This document shows, in pieces, positions 17,158 through 26,307 of a stretch of DNA of 64,000 nucleotides. This DNA comes from Cryomorpha ignava (GTDB lineage: Bacteria > Bacteroidota > Bacteroidia > Flavobacteriales_D > Cryomorphaceae). The DNA lies in contig NZ_JAAGVY010000002.1 in NCBI RefSeq assembly GCF_010686655.1, positions 1-64,000 of the forward strand, read 5' to 3'. The position numbers and the translations under genes are program-made. Within the stretch, counting starts at the first letter, position 1. Every line of letters starts with the position of its first letter. Below the pieces are notes generated by a model. It saw nothing but the letters and a program-made list of their open reading frames with translations. It was not told the origin of the DNA and searched no databases.

Positions 17158-19059
17158 ATGAAAACAATTAAATTTACAATTTCAGCACTCTGTCTGTTTT
17201 TAGTGAGTCTGACTTACGGACAAATAGTTGATGACTGCTCAGACTTTAATAATGGCTTTAATGGATGGCAAAATATTGGCACGATTACCACTATTGCCAA
17301 TTCTAACAGCCTTGATGGCTCCAGTTATCTCAGAATACAAGATCAGGGTGGTTATTCGTTAACCTATAATAGTATTAGTTATTCTCATAACTGGGATTCA
17401 CTAGTAGGCCACTGCCTATGTTTTGATTATAAAGTTTATTCAGACGGTAACAGTGGTGTTATCAATGTGATACCTTCACTTGCCATCTATAATAACACTA
17501 CTCCTATGAATTCAAATATAATTGTCGGTTTTCAGGCCTACACAACGGTAACTGAAAATGATGAATGGGTTCATGTTTGCGCGCCCATAGAATTTAGCGA
17601 TGGAATCTCTCTCCCTAGTAATGCAGATGGATTTTGGACCTATCCGGGAGTTAGCGCACAAGATTGGGATGCATTACTTTTAAACGTGGGAGGTATTGCC
17701 ATTGGTCCAGATATAGGTGGACCTGGTGCAGAAATAGTTGGCTTTGATAACATCTGTATTGAAGATTGTGGTGCCCTTATCGATTCGAATCCATTTGGTG
17801 CATATTGTTGCGGTACAGGCGATGACAATTTAGTTATTAACGGTAATTTTGAAGACGCTATTAACTTAGATTTCACTAGCGATTATACAAACGATCCATC
17901 CGTATATCCAGGTAATTTTTCTGTTGGCAATACTGCTCTTGCGCTTTCTGCTTTTAACACAAGTATCACAGATCATTCTAACTGTGCAAGTTCAACCCAG
18001 TATCCCTTAAATGATCAATTTTTATTGGTAAACGGCAGAACTCAACAACCAGGCATTTCTACTGCTGTTATCTGGGAACATGTTCTTACAGGCCTTGATA
18101 CAAGCAGCACTTATAAATTTTGTGCAAATTTTGTAAGTATGCCTCAATGTACATTTGATATATCTCCTAAAGTAAGTTTTGAAGTAGATGGTGTTGCCAT
18201 TGGTGGTGTGACAACCCTTTTAGCACCTTTGAACGCATGCGACTGGATTCTTATATCAGAAAATTTTAGTACTGGCCAAAACACCTCTGTTACCTTGCAA
18301 ATTATTTTAGATCAAGCAGGAAACGGCGACGGCAACGATTTGGCCATTGATGATATTTCAGTTACAAAGCTAATTGATCCAGAACTTAGTATCACAGTGC
18401 AGCACCAAGGAAGCCCTGATCATATTATAGCATCTGTAAACACAATCGATGTACTTGACGATGGGCTACACTGCGCAGATACTTTGTACGAATGGCGAGT
18501 TGCTGAAGTGCTTAGTTACGCCCCGGGAAATATCGTTATTTTACCACCATGGACTATTGGAAACGCATCTGTTTGGGGTCTTACCACCACATTCCCGGGA
18601 TATTCTTTTGACCCGGATAAAATGTACATGATTGTGTTGCATACAGACACATGCGGTTGTTACGACGAAGGATATACCTTCCAATTAACCTATAACTTCC
18701 GCCCAATGGCTCTGCAAATGACCCCAGAGCAAGAATTGTCAATAATCGAAAGCATTAGAAACGGCACGATCGGTCATGGCGAAACAGCAAATGCTATTCA
18801 AGAATTAAACGATGGCTCAGATGGTTTAATACTCTATCCAAACCCGGTAAAAAATAGTTTTACTATTTCTCTGAAAGACAATAGTTTGAAAAGCGTGGAA
18901 GTCTTATCGCTTACCGGCCAAACTCTTCTTTCAAAAAAATATTCAGACGCTAAGGCAGAAGAAATCTTAGACATTTCTCAGCTAGCATCTGGAATATATT
19001 TGGTGAAAGCATACGCAGCTGACAACACCCAATATATCACCAAAGTAGTGAAAGAATAA
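17158..19059 (+). CDS. Type IX-secreted protein with two carbohydrate-binding-like modules
   Basis: 633 residues. A signal peptide covers about 1-21 (ending in YGQ). The first module (about 25-205) has jelly-roll style features, such as DFNNGFNGWQN, CLCFDYKV and a repeated WVHVCAPIEF segment. The second (about 225-410) runs from NLVINGNFED to NGDGNDLAIDDISV, resembling carbohydrate-binding modules of the CBM4/9 type. The C-terminal sorting domain starts LILYPNPVKNSF at about 558 and ends ITKVVKE. It should be exported through the type IX system and stay at the surface or be released. No catalytic motif was seen. A close paralog follows in tandem. Confidence 0.8.
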   Translation: MKTIKFTISALCLFLVSLTYGQIVDDCSDFNNGFNGWQNIGTITTIANSNSLDGSSYLRIQDQGGYSLTYNSISYSHNWDSLVGHCLCFDYKVYSDGNSGVINVIPSLAIYNNTTPMNSNIIVGFQAYTTVTENDEWVHVCAPIEFSDGISLPSNADGFWTYPGVSAQDWDALLLNVGGIAIGPDIGGPGAEIVGFDNICIEDCGALIDSNPFGAYCCGTGDDNLVINGNFEDAINLDFTSDYTNDPSVYPGNFSVGNTALALSAFNTSITDHSNCASSTQYPLNDQFLLVNGRTQQPGISTAVIWEHVLTGLDTSSTYKFCANFVSMPQCTFDISPKVSFEVDGVAIGGVTTLLAPLNACDWILISENFSTGQNTSVTLQIILDQAGNGDGNDLAIDDISVTKLIDPELSITVQHQGSPDHIIASVNTIDVLDDGLHCADTLYEWRVAEVLSYAPGNIVILPPWTIGNASVWGLTTTFPGYSFDPDKMYMIVLHTDTCGCYDEGYTFQLTYNFRPMALQMTPEQELSIIESIRNGTIGHGETANAIQELNDGSDGLILYPNPVKNSFTISLKDNSLKSVEVLSLTGQTLLSKKYSDAKAEEILDISQLASGIYLVKAYAADNTQYITKVVKE

Positions 19060-19074
19060 AGTTTTTCGATAACC

Positions 19075-19117
19075 AAAAAATTAGGCTCTTTAAAAAGTTT
19101 AAAGAGCCTAATTTTTA
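19075..19117 (+). terminator. Intrinsic terminator after the first secreted paralog
   Basis: ATTAGGCTCTTTAAA pairs with TTTAAAGAGCCTAAT around a 3-base loop, followed by a short T run. It lies 15 bases after the stop codon. The same GGCTCTT-type hairpin closes the paralog. Confidence 0.8.
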
Positions 19118-19229
19118 AAAGTGACTCGGAGCTTCATTCAAGATATAAAACTGAAAATAGCAGCGTTTTTCGAAATCAATTTTACAATATTAAAAATCTT
19201 AATCTAAGAATTAACCAAATCTCATTATC

Positions 19230-20951
19230 ATGAAAACAATTAAATATATAATTATAGCAATCTTTGTGTTTTTGGTAAGCCTCTCTTTTGGACAAACCCC
19301 GATTTGCACAGATTTTAATAACGGTTCGTTAGATGGCTGGCAAAATTATAATACAACCTCTATCATTACCAGTGGTGGACCGAATGGATCTAATTTTCTG
19401 GAATTGCATGATCCCCAGGGGCCGGGTGGGTTTGATGACGCCTGGGGTTATAATAGCACGAGCTATCCCCAATATTGGTCTGAACAATTTATAGGACAAT
19501 GTCTTTGCTTCGATTATAATGTATTGTTTGATAATCATTTTGCGTACACAGCACAAGTGCCCCTTAATATTATGATCTATGACGGCACAGATCCACAGTC
19601 ATCTTCATTACGAGCTACTTTTATATCGAATATAATAACCACTGATTATGACGGCTGGGAACATGTTTGTGCTCCCATTGAGTTCAGTATTGGTGATTCA
19701 CTTCCAGGTAATTCCGACGGGCACTGGACCGGTGTTTCGGCAGCTGACTGGAATACGCTGCTAAATAATGTGGGGGGGATTGCTTTTACAACGAATATAT
19801 ATTATCTCGATGTAAATTCATTGTACCCGATAGATCTTGGTGTTGATAATATATGTATTGTGGATTGCAGTATCGATGAAACACCTTCTGATAGTGCCGC
19901 ATATTGTTGTCCCGGTGACAATTTTGTAACCAACGGCAATTTCGAAGATCTCCTTAATCCCGGCTTTACAAGTAGCTACGGAAACACCCCTCTCGCCCCA
20001 GGCAATTACACTATTGGTACATCTGCTACAGCACAAACTTATTTTAATACAACAGTTACAGATCATTCGTATTGTGAAAACTCAAGCTTGTTTTCGTTAA
20101 ATCAGCACTTTATGTTGGTAAACGGCAGAACACAACAAGCTAACAATGCAGTAATTTGGGAACAAACTATTTCTGGTCTTGATACAAATAGTACCTATAT
20201 GTTTTGTGCAAATTTTAAAAATATGAACCAATGTACATTTGATACCCTTTTGAGAGTTAATATGCAGGTAGCTTCAATTGGTTCTTCAGGATTTAGCGCT
20301 ATATCAGCACCTAATACTCCATGCTCTTGGGTAGATAAACAGTTTCATTTTACAACGGGAAATAATACTTCCTATACCTTAAGAATTATTTTAGAACAAA
20401 CAGTGAACGGAGATGGCAATGACTTGGCTATTGATGACATAGCAGTGATTAAATTGGCTGATCCGGAACTTAGTATTTCGGTTGAGCATCAAGGAAATCC
20501 GCACCAAATTGTTGCATCCATTAATACGATGAGTACTAGTCCTTCAGACGATGTGCTTCACGGTACAGATTGTGCGTATTATTGGTTTGTTGCTGAAGTG
20601 GGAAGCTATCCACCAGTAAGTTTAGTCAATAATACTTTTGCTTATGGAAATGGTTCCGGAAACACTTTTGGAGGCAACATAAGCACAATTCCCTGGAATC
20701 TTACAACTGATTTTAACCCGGATTATATATTCGCTCAAAATAAACTATACATCATTGGTATGTACACTCCGGTTTGCGAATGTTATGACGAAGGTTTTAC
20801 CTTTCAATTAACCTTAAATAACCGCTCTGATGAAGATGAAGTAATGACTGAAGAGCTAAAGCAGCAGATAATTGATTGGATACTTAATGGTTATAACTCT
20901 AATGGTGTCTCTTTAGACCCTACCCAGCAATTAAATGATGGTTCAGAATAA
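19230..20951 (+). CDS. Tandem paralog of the type IX-secreted protein, lacking the sorting domain
   Basis: 573 residues, a paralog of the protein at 17158 along its whole length. The signal peptide (to FGQ), the first module with CLCFDYNV and HVCAPIEF, and the second with NFVTNGNFED and NGDGNDLAIDDIAV are all conserved. The frame ends QQLNDGSE. The other copy continues from the matching LNDGSD into the sorting domain (GLILYPNPVKN). Downstream, the shared sequence TTTTTCGATAACC resumes 29 bases after the stop, so about 230-240 bases coding for the sorting domain are missing. Without that domain, passage through the type IX pore is not expected; the protein would be periplasmic or use a partner. 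Confidence 0.8.
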   Translation: MKTIKYIIIAIFVFLVSLSFGQTPICTDFNNGSLDGWQNYNTTSIITSGGPNGSNFLELHDPQGPGGFDDAWGYNSTSYPQYWSEQFIGQCLCFDYNVLFDNHFAYTAQVPLNIMIYDGTDPQSSSLRATFISNIITTDYDGWEHVCAPIEFSIGDSLPGNSDGHWTGVSAADWNTLLNNVGGIAFTTNIYYLDVNSLYPIDLGVDNICIVDCSIDETPSDSAAYCCPGDNFVTNGNFEDLLNPGFTSSYGNTPLAPGNYTIGTSATAQTYFNTTVTDHSYCENSSLFSLNQHFMLVNGRTQQANNAVIWEQTISGLDTNSTYMFCANFKNMNQCTFDTLLRVNMQVASIGSSGFSAISAPNTPCSWVDKQFHFTTGNNTSYTLRIILEQTVNGDGNDLAIDDIAVIKLADPELSISVEHQGNPHQIVASINTMSTSPSDDVLHGTDCAYYWFVAEVGSYPPVSLVNNTFAYGNGSGNTFGGNISTIPWNLTTDFNPDYIFAQNKLYIIGMYTPVCECYDEGFTFQLTLNNRSDEDEVMTEELKQQIIDWILNGYNSNGVSLDPTQQLNDGSE

Positions 20952-21013
20952 ACTGCTGAGTAGTTAATGTAAGAACAAAATTTTTCGATAACCGAAAATC
21001 GTACGCTAACCAA

Positions 21014-21056
21014 AAATAATTAGGCTCTTCAAATTTCTTGAAGAGCTTAATTATTT
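21014..21056 (+). terminator. Intrinsic terminator after the second secreted paralog
   Basis: AATAATTAGGCTCTTCAA pairs with TTGAAGAGCTTAATTATT (one mismatch) around a 5-base loop. The stem sequence is related to the terminator at 19075, so the duplication included the terminator. Confidence 0.75.
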
Positions 21057-21121
21057 AAAGAAAAAGGGTTGTTTAAAATGAAAGTAAGAACCAATTTCCT
21101 TTATTCGATCATGATAATCTT

Positions 21122-21153
21122 AAAAATCTTATAAATCCTGTTCAAGACTGTTT
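21122..21153. repeat. Dispersed repeat AAAAATCTTATAAATCCTG, copy 1
   Basis: AAAAATCTTATAAATCCTG followed by TTCAAGACTGTTT. A near-identical copy lies at 25222-25253. Both sit in intergenic DNA on either side of the LytS/LytTR pair. The rest of 20952-21370 contains only the terminator at 21014 and no gene. Confidence 0.6.
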
Positions 21154-21370
21154 TCTATTCATTGAATGAACTTAAAGATTCAGCGATTCAAAGTACTGAT
21201 TTGATAAATGGAATTAGGAACTAATATCCGGATGGATTAAATTTCTATTCTGTTAAAATATTATTGACGAAATATAAGCACACCTTAAAGCTTGTCAAGA
21301 AATAGCCACACTAATTACGACTACTTTTTGTTTACATTTAGTTTCAAAATAAGCTAACAACCTTCCAAAA

Positions 21371-24178
21371 ATGCGAACAAAAAAATTCCATATCATCCTT
21401 TTTTTGATGATATGGAATTTTTCGTTTGCACAAGAATATACGAATTTCAGTGTGACTGAAGGCCTGCCCAGTAATCACGTTTACCGTTTGGTGCAAGACA
21501 AGAAAGGGTTTATTTGGGTATTTACAGATAAAGGCTTGGCGCGTTTCAACGGCACCGAATTTAGAACCTTCACAACACGAGATGGTCTTCCAACGAACGA
21601 TATTTGGGACTTGCGCATAGGGCCAGACAATAAAGTGTGGTACTTTTCTAAATCGCCCAGTCTGGGCTATATCCTTAACGATTCTGTGTATAATTTCCCG
21701 TCCTGCAAGCCCAACACGGCGTTCTACCCGAGTAGTACATTTCAAATGGGAAATACGTTCGTTTTTGGAAATACAGCAGAATCTATTGCTCTAATAGATG
21801 GATGTTGGCAAACCGTTAAAAATATTGGGGAAATAAAACTACCCTTAGAGAAAAACAAAATTCTATCTGAAAAAGAAAAACGGGATGTTCTCACATATCT
21901 TCAGAGTTCTGTCGATGAAATTTTTGATATCGATGAAGCTAATTGGGTTCTCAATACGCGATTTGTGAGCCACGATTCCCTATTGGTCATGATTTATAGC
22001 GATGGATATAATATCTACAACATAAACACTGGCAAAACCTATTCAGGAAATATGCCAATGAAATTGACTCCACAATACGCGTATTTTAACAGGGTAACAT
22101 TTGCAAATGATGAAATCCAACTAACCGGTTTCGGCTTTTTAGCCCCACTGAAAAAAGACTACTCCATTTCCGAAGTGATTAAAATTCCGGGTAACCTACA
22201 AGCTCATTTTTCTTTTCGGGACAGAACGGGTAATATTTGGGCAGCCACGTTTGCAAATGGTATCTACATGCTGCCGCAGATAAAAAAGGACATTGTGTAT
22301 CTTTTACAAGGTAGAAAGGTGAAGCTCTTTTGTACGAAAACAGAACCGGTTATTGCCAATGTATTGGATGATGGCTTTTATGAATACAACACAGACGCTA
22401 AGAACTTTGAGCAATTAGTATCTGAAAAAGGATTTATTTATAGCGCCAAATATATTCCCGAATTACAGACCAATTACCTTATTTCTGAATCACATATTTT
22501 TGTATTGAATCAAAATGGTAAAATAAAAAAGGTTTCAAATAAAACCTTAGCCATTAAAAATATATCGTTTTGTAATGGCTATTTATACGGAACTACTTCT
22601 CACGGCCTTTATAAAATAGATTCGGAAACCTTGGCAAAAGTTGATAGCTATGAACAATATGGCGTAATGGATTTGATCCTGTTTCAGAATAAACTCGTAT
22701 TGGGAACTTCCAGTGGTCTTGCTTTCTTAGAAAATGAACGTATTCAAAATATTAATAGTACAGCTGAACTTTTCCAAAAACCAATTCTCAAATTGTATAA
22801 AACAGCAGACAATTTACTTTTGGTATGTACGGATGGTTTTGGGGCATATCTTACAGATTTTGAAAAAGCCTTACCCTTGCCAGGCTCTGAATATTTAAGT
22901 ATTGAGACTGCCTTTATTGAACACAATGAAATATGGCTTACCAGTGAAGTGGGCGTGTTACATTATTCAAAAATCGGAGAAGAGTACCAATTGACCGAGA
23001 AACTGGATGAGAATAATGGCTTGCTTTCAAAACGGATTAATTCCATTGTGGCGCTTGAAAAAGAAATAATGCTGGGTACGGACAATGGCGTGGTCATCAT
23101 TCCGAAAAATCAGAAAAAAACAGACCAAGTATTGGATGTTTATTTTACTGTGGCAAACTTTAATTCGCAATCGCTTTTAGGCAAAAAAAAGACCGTTCGC
23201 TATGCTTCAAATAACGATTTAACAATAGGTGTTTCAAGCATTGACTATTCGCAATCGGGTCAAGATGTCAGTTTTGAATATAAGCTTATGCCCGCTCAGA
23301 CAGATTGGAGTAAAACCACTTCTAAAGACATACATTTTAGCGATTTACCTCCAAACGATTACCAGATATGGATTAAAAAAGGAACGATAGAAAAATCAAT
23401 GCACTTTTCCATACTGCCGTTGTGGTGGCAACGCATAGAATCAAAAATAGCCTTAGGATTGTTGATGCTTCTATTCGTGGCAACAGTGATTTATAAATAC
23501 CAAAAGTTTCAAATCAAGAAAAGATTTAGGGCACTAATTACCCAAAAGAAGCTAGCGGAGAATGAATTGTACGCACTTCGAGCTCAGATGAACCCCCACT
23601 TTGTATTCAACTCGCTTGCCGCCATTCAATACTACATCAATGAAAACGACTTTGCGACTTCTGAAAAATATTTGGTGAAATTTTCAAAATTGATACGCCA
23701 GTTTTTTGAACTTTCACGAGTAGAAGAAATCACCCTGGAAACTGAAATTGGACTCTTGCAAAATTATCTGGACATCGAAAAACTTCGCTTCAAAGAAAAG
23801 CTGGCGTATCACATTAAATTAGATCCATTTTTAAATATGCAAGAAACGAAGATCCCAAGCATGTTGCTCCAACCCATTGTAGAAAATGCTGTGAACCACG
23901 GAATTTTCAATAAAGGAAAAAGTGGGCACATAGATTTGAACTTTACGAATATTGCTAACAATGAATTCTTAGTCGAAATTGTGGATAATGGCGTGGGTTT
24001 CGCTAATTCAAAAAAGAAGCAGAGCGGAAGGATTAGTTCATCTACGGTCTTGCAAAATAGACTTGATATCCTAAACCGTTCCAAACAATGGGTAATTACC
24101 TTCTCCAATCGCGAAGCTTACCCAGATGAATTGGATGTTGGCAATATTTCAACCTTTAAAATAAAGAAAACACAATGA
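21371..24178 (+). CDS. Two-component-propeller sensor histidine kinase, LytS type
   Basis: 935 residues. A signal peptide at about 1-20 (ending SFAQ) places the sensor in the periplasm. Beta-propeller repeats follow to about 600 (for example HVYRLVQDKKGFIWVFTDKGLARFNG), then a Y_Y_Y domain at about 617-680 and one membrane helix at about 692-712. The kinase is of the His_kinase/LytS class: RAQMNPHFVFNSL gives His743, and LQPIVENAVNHG gives Asn839. The last codons overlap the start of the LytTR regulator gene (ATGA), so the two are translationally coupled. Such hybrid-like sensors in Bacteroidota often sense glycans, but the ligand here is unknown. Confidence 0.9.
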   Translation: MRTKKFHIILFLMIWNFSFAQEYTNFSVTEGLPSNHVYRLVQDKKGFIWVFTDKGLARFNGTEFRTFTTRDGLPTNDIWDLRIGPDNKVWYFSKSPSLGYILNDSVYNFPSCKPNTAFYPSSTFQMGNTFVFGNTAESIALIDGCWQTVKNIGEIKLPLEKNKILSEKEKRDVLTYLQSSVDEIFDIDEANWVLNTRFVSHDSLLVMIYSDGYNIYNINTGKTYSGNMPMKLTPQYAYFNRVTFANDEIQLTGFGFLAPLKKDYSISEVIKIPGNLQAHFSFRDRTGNIWAATFANGIYMLPQIKKDIVYLLQGRKVKLFCTKTEPVIANVLDDGFYEYNTDAKNFEQLVSEKGFIYSAKYIPELQTNYLISESHIFVLNQNGKIKKVSNKTLAIKNISFCNGYLYGTTSHGLYKIDSETLAKVDSYEQYGVMDLILFQNKLVLGTSSGLAFLENERIQNINSTAELFQKPILKLYKTADNLLLVCTDGFGAYLTDFEKALPLPGSEYLSIETAFIEHNEIWLTSEVGVLHYSKIGEEYQLTEKLDENNGLLSKRINSIVALEKEIMLGTDNGVVIIPKNQKKTDQVLDVYFTVANFNSQSLLGKKKTVRYASNNDLTIGVSSIDYSQSGQDVSFEYKLMPAQTDWSKTTSKDIHFSDLPPNDYQIWIKKGTIEKSMHFSILPLWWQRIESKIALGLLMLLFVATVIYKYQKFQIKKRFRALITQKKLAENELYALRAQMNPHFVFNSLAAIQYYINENDFATSEKYLVKFSKLIRQFFELSRVEEITLETEIGLLQNYLDIEKLRFKEKLAYHIKLDPFLNMQETKIPSMLLQPIVENAVNHGIFNKGKSGHIDLNFTNIANNEFLVEIVDNGVGFANSKKKQSGRISSSTVLQNRLDILNRSKQWVITFSNREAYPDELDVGNISTFKIKKTQ

Positions 24179-24915
24179 ATGCTATTACGGCCATATTGAT
24201 TGATGATGAATTTTCGACCCTGAAAGTACTTCAGCAAAAAGTGGAAAAGCTATTTCCAGAAATCTCCATTCTGGCTACTTTTCAGAAGCCCGAAGAAGCA
24301 ATTGAGTTTATAAAGAAGAAAACACCACATATCCTTTTTTTGGATATACAAATGCCCCGCATCAATGGTTTTGAGTTGCTTGCAGCTTTGGACGGATTGA
24401 ACTTTCAAGTCATTTTTGTTACGGCTTATAATGAATATGCTTTGGCGGCGCTTAAAAAGTCAGCAATTGGTTATGTACTAAAACCAGTAGATGATGAGCA
24501 ACTTATAGATGCTGTTTCTAAGGCTATAACTGCCATTGAGCAATCGCATCAGTTTGAGAGTAACACTAAGCTCATTGAAATTCTTACTGATTCTATTTCA
24601 AACAAAAACAAAATAATTGTTCCCACAGCGAAGGGATTATCATTTATTTCGCAAGACGAAGTACTCCATTTAGAAGGCTATGAAGGATATACGAAGTTTC
24701 ATCTGTCCAACAAAACCGAGCTGTTAAGCAGTTATAATCTCGGAAAATTTGAAGCGTTTTTGGGTAAGAATTTTTTCAAATGTCACAAATCGCATATAGT
24801 AAATCTTGAAAAAGTGCGCAGTTTTGAAAATGAAGGCTATCTGGTTTTGGAAACCGGCAACCGTGTGCCAATTTCAAAAGCTAACAAACAGGCGTTTTTG
24901 GAACTTTATAGGTGA
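24175..24915 (+). CDS. LytTR-family response regulator
   Basis: 246 residues. The receiver domain covers about 1-120, with acidic pair D10/D11, acceptor Asp57 in LFLDIQMP and lysine in VLKPVDD. The LytTR DNA-binding domain lies at about 145-245 (FFKCHKSHIVNLEKVRSF...VPISKANKQAFLELY). It is coupled to the upstream kinase by a 4-base overlap and is its expected partner. LytTR proteins bind two direct repeats about two helical turns apart. No such site was noticed directly in front of the kinase gene. Confidence 0.92.
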   Translation: MNAITAILIDDEFSTLKVLQQKVEKLFPEISILATFQKPEEAIEFIKKKTPHILFLDIQMPRINGFELLAALDGLNFQVIFVTAYNEYALAALKKSAIGYVLKPVDDEQLIDAVSKAITAIEQSHQFESNTKLIEILTDSISNKNKIIVPTAKGLSFISQDEVLHLEGYEGYTKFHLSNKTELLSSYNLGKFEAFLGKNFFKCHKSHIVNLEKVRSFENEGYLVLETGNRVPISKANKQAFLELYR

Positions 24916-25355
24916 TCGTTTTCACATTATTATTCATAATAGCTTAGTTAGACAGGATTGTTTGTTGGATAAGAAAGTAGATATGGATTTCTATTTTGTC
25001 AGTACAGGATTTATAAGATGGATAAAATATATAGGATTGTTTGTTAATCTCTTGGCTGAGTCTGGATTTGTAAAACAAAAAGATAGCTGTGATGGATTTA
25101 ACCTATACTTAAGGGTTTAATTCAACATTATTAAAACAAACGAAATTACAATGATTTTCAAAAAGTTAGTCAAGGACTAATCCCATCATTTATCTTGTCT
25201 ATTCTTAATCTTGACCATCTCAAAAATCTTATAAATCCTGTTTAAGACAGTTTGAGAATTAATTGCTATTCTCTTTTACAGCTTAATGCCTGCACCTCAT
25301 CCACCCAAACCTCTCTTGAAGCCTTAAGCTTGTGGCTTAAAGCTAATAGATGGCT
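24916..25355. other. Gene-free intergenic region with two dispersed repeats
   Basis: 440 bases. It contains the second copy of the AAAAATCTTATAAATCCTG repeat (25222-25253) and a loose AGCTTAA repeat (25319-25352). A 104-codon frame reaching in from the 3' end of the regulator gene is out of frame with it and not believed. No strong terminator was seen. Confidence 0.5.
25222..25253. repeat. Dispersed repeat AAAAATCTTATAAATCCTG, copy 2
   Basis: Same sequence as at 21122-21153 with two differences in the TTTAAGACAGTTT tail. Confidence 0.6.
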
Positions 25356-26303
25356 CTAAAGCTCAACAACAGCCACCGAATACCCCGCCCAAATTCCAAA
25401 CCCATTTTCAATATTAGAAAATACTTGAACAGGTTGCGCAAAAGGGTCGCCCTCGGTGTAAAAATATTTCTCTAAAGTGCGCGCATAGCTATAATAAGCT
25501 TCTGAACTTGATTTTAAGTGCAACTCCAAATTTCCGTTATCACCATAGTAATTGCTTTCAACCAAAATCCGAAAAGTCTGCGACTTACCGTTAAATAATG
25601 CATCGCTGTAAGAAAGGCCACTGCTATAATAAAGGGTTGCGTCAATCGCCAAGTCAGATTCGGAAAGCAAAATTTGATCTGAAGTGCTAAAATACATGCG
25701 GTCGCGAATTGGTTGGTCGTAATACACGGTATCATAAGTCATATTGCCGGTGTTGGGATCGTAAATAGTACTCACGTAATAATACTGTGTATTGTATACT
25801 TCCAAAACATAAAAATTATTGATTCCAGCCGGATCGTTTATCGTGAATTCTATTTGTAGTCTGGAGGAAGTGTAATCATATTCGGTTACTGATGTTGTTG
25901 CCGTATCCCAATGAACAATTGGCACCGCAACTGGAATATAATCTTGTGCCGAAACCGTTCCAAATGAGCCTGCATTGGCAACAACTGAATAGGAACTATT
26001 GGCGGAAGCCAAAACGCTGCCCGTATAAATGCCATTTTCTGTATGATGCAGTGAATCAATAATTTCTCCATTTTCTCCATATACCAATACCTGCCCGTAT
26101 GCAATGGTATTAAGTGGGTTTTTATCAATATAACCGCTGCTGTTTGAAAGTTGTACAGAAAATATTGAATCGGTAGTGAAGGCACCGTTTAACACAAGAC
26201 GAGGTGTGGCATCTTCACCTTCAAAATCTAAATACTTTTCGCACCCGGAAAGGAGTAGGAGCAAGAGAAAACCAATAAGCGTACATGCTGCAATCTGCTT
26301 CAT
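25356..26303 (-). CDS. DUF4249 lipoprotein
   Basis: 315 residues with a lipoprotein signal ending LLSGC (Cys21). The mature protein starts EKYLDFEGEDATPRLVLNGAF, the typical DUF4249 beginning, and is beta-rich with FGIWAGYSV near the C-terminus. DUF4249 proteins are usually encoded next to TonB-dependent receptors. This one follows the receptor gene at 26308 by 4 bases on the same strand, so it is probably the surface or periplasmic partner of that transporter. The substrate is unknown. Confidence 0.88.
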   Translation of the reverse strand: MKQIAACTLIGFLLLLLLSGCEKYLDFEGEDATPRLVLNGAFTTDSIFSVQLSNSSGYIDKNPLNTIAYGQVLVYGENGEIIDSLHHTENGIYTGSVLASANSSYSVVANAGSFGTVSAQDYIPVAVPIVHWDTATTSVTEYDYTSSRLQIEFTINDPAGINNFYVLEVYNTQYYYVSTIYDPNTGNMTYDTVYYDQPIRDRMYFSTSDQILLSESDLAIDATLYYSSGLSYSDALFNGKSQTFRILVESNYYGDNGNLELHLKSSSEAYYSYARTLEKYFYTEGDPFAQPVQVFSNIENGFGIWAGYSVAVVEL

Positions 26304-26307
26304 AGCC

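Noticed and set aside
24806-25120. 104-codon frame overlapping the end of the LytTR regulator
   Set aside because: It is a shifted-frame shadow of the regulator gene with no features of its own.
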